Source: Bacilli bacterium
GTDB lineage: Bacteria > Bacillota_I > Bacilli_A > Izemoplasmatales > Hujiaoplasmataceae
Assembly (NCBI GenBank): GCA_018400565.1
Contig: JAGYMP010000097.1
Coordinates: forward strand, 1-6,292
Reading direction: 5' to 3'
DNA length: 6,292 bases
The notes beneath the pieces were generated by a model that saw only the letters and a list, made by a program, of their open reading frames with translations, was not told the origin of the DNA and made no database searches. Shown piece after piece: positions 6,249-6,292 of the stretch; positions within the stretch are counted from its first letter, which is position 1; the number at the start of each line of letters is the position of its first letter. The translations under genes were made by a program, and so were the position numbers.

Positions 6249-6257
6249 ATTATATCA
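6249..6257 (-). promoter_or_regulatory. Extended -10 promoter for the oxidoreductase-ispDF operon
   Basis: TGATATAAT on the minus strand is a perfect TATAAT (6254 to 6249) with the TGn extension. No good -35 hexamer is visible 16-18 nt upstream, so it probably works as an extended -10 promoter. It predicts a start near 6242 and a leader of about 29 nt. The remaining bases to the right edge (6258-6292) show no gene. Confidence 0.7.
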
Positions 6258-6292
6258 CAGCGTCACAAAAATTACTATATGCGGACTGTGGC

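Noticed and set aside
6256..6290. Inverted CACAG / CTGTG repeat beside the right-hand promoter as a possible operator
   Set aside because: Only five bases match across a 25 nt gap, which is expected by chance.
1..6292. CRISPR arrays, insertion sequences, tRNA or rRNA genes, attachment sites
   Set aside because: No repeated units, transposase-like frames, RNA-gene signatures or long direct repeats were seen; the window is ordinary tightly packed chromosome.
1..6292. Mycoplasma-type code in which TGA reads Trp
   Set aside because: Most genes end naturally at TGA where family length is reached, and Trp positions use TGG.

Overview
The window suggests a low-to-mid-GC Firmicutes or Mollicutes-related bacterium (Acholeplasma/Izemoplasma-like or Erysipelotrichia-like) that uses the standard code. 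TGA ends most of the genes and Trp is encoded by TGG, which argues against a Mycoplasma/Spiroplasma code. The lineage is inferred from a yutD-yutI-yutG type gene group, Gram-positive style Shine-Dalgarno (SD) sites and the MEP isoprenoid genes; no rRNA or marker gene is present to fix it. All eight genes lie on the minus strand, so transcription runs from high to low coordinates, and coding density is very high.

Unit 1 (about 6257 down to 969) starts at an extended -10 promoter and ends at a clear intrinsic terminator. In transcription order it contains: (i) a large unusual protein joining a divergent phytoene-desaturase-like FAD oxidoreductase, a probable SCP2-like lipid-binding domain and a six-helix membrane domain; (ii) a three-helix membrane protein with a PAS-like region and a degenerate, probably non-catalytic GGDEF domain; (iii) 5-formyltetrahydrofolate cyclo-ligase; (iv) IspD; (v) IspF. 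Genes (ii) to (v) are separated by only a few bases or overlap: 6 nt between (ii) and (iii), a 16 nt overlap between (iii) and (iv), and an ATGA overlap between (iv) and (v).

Unit 2 (about 938 down to the left edge) starts at a second extended -10 promoter just after the terminator. It carries a YutD-family (DUF1027) protein, a small NifU-type Fe-S scaffold protein, and the N-terminal part of a YutG/PgpA-family phosphatidylglycerophosphatase that runs off the window.

The common theme is membrane-lipid and isoprenoid metabolism with Fe-S support: the last MEP enzymes, IspG and IspH, are Fe-S proteins. The most interesting element is the FAD-SCP2-membrane fusion at the head of an operon that ends in two MEP-pathway genes. 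It could be a membrane-tethered redox enzyme acting on an isoprenoid or other lipid, with the degenerate GGDEF membrane protein as a possible regulatory partner. That link is inferred from gene order and domain resemblance, not shown.
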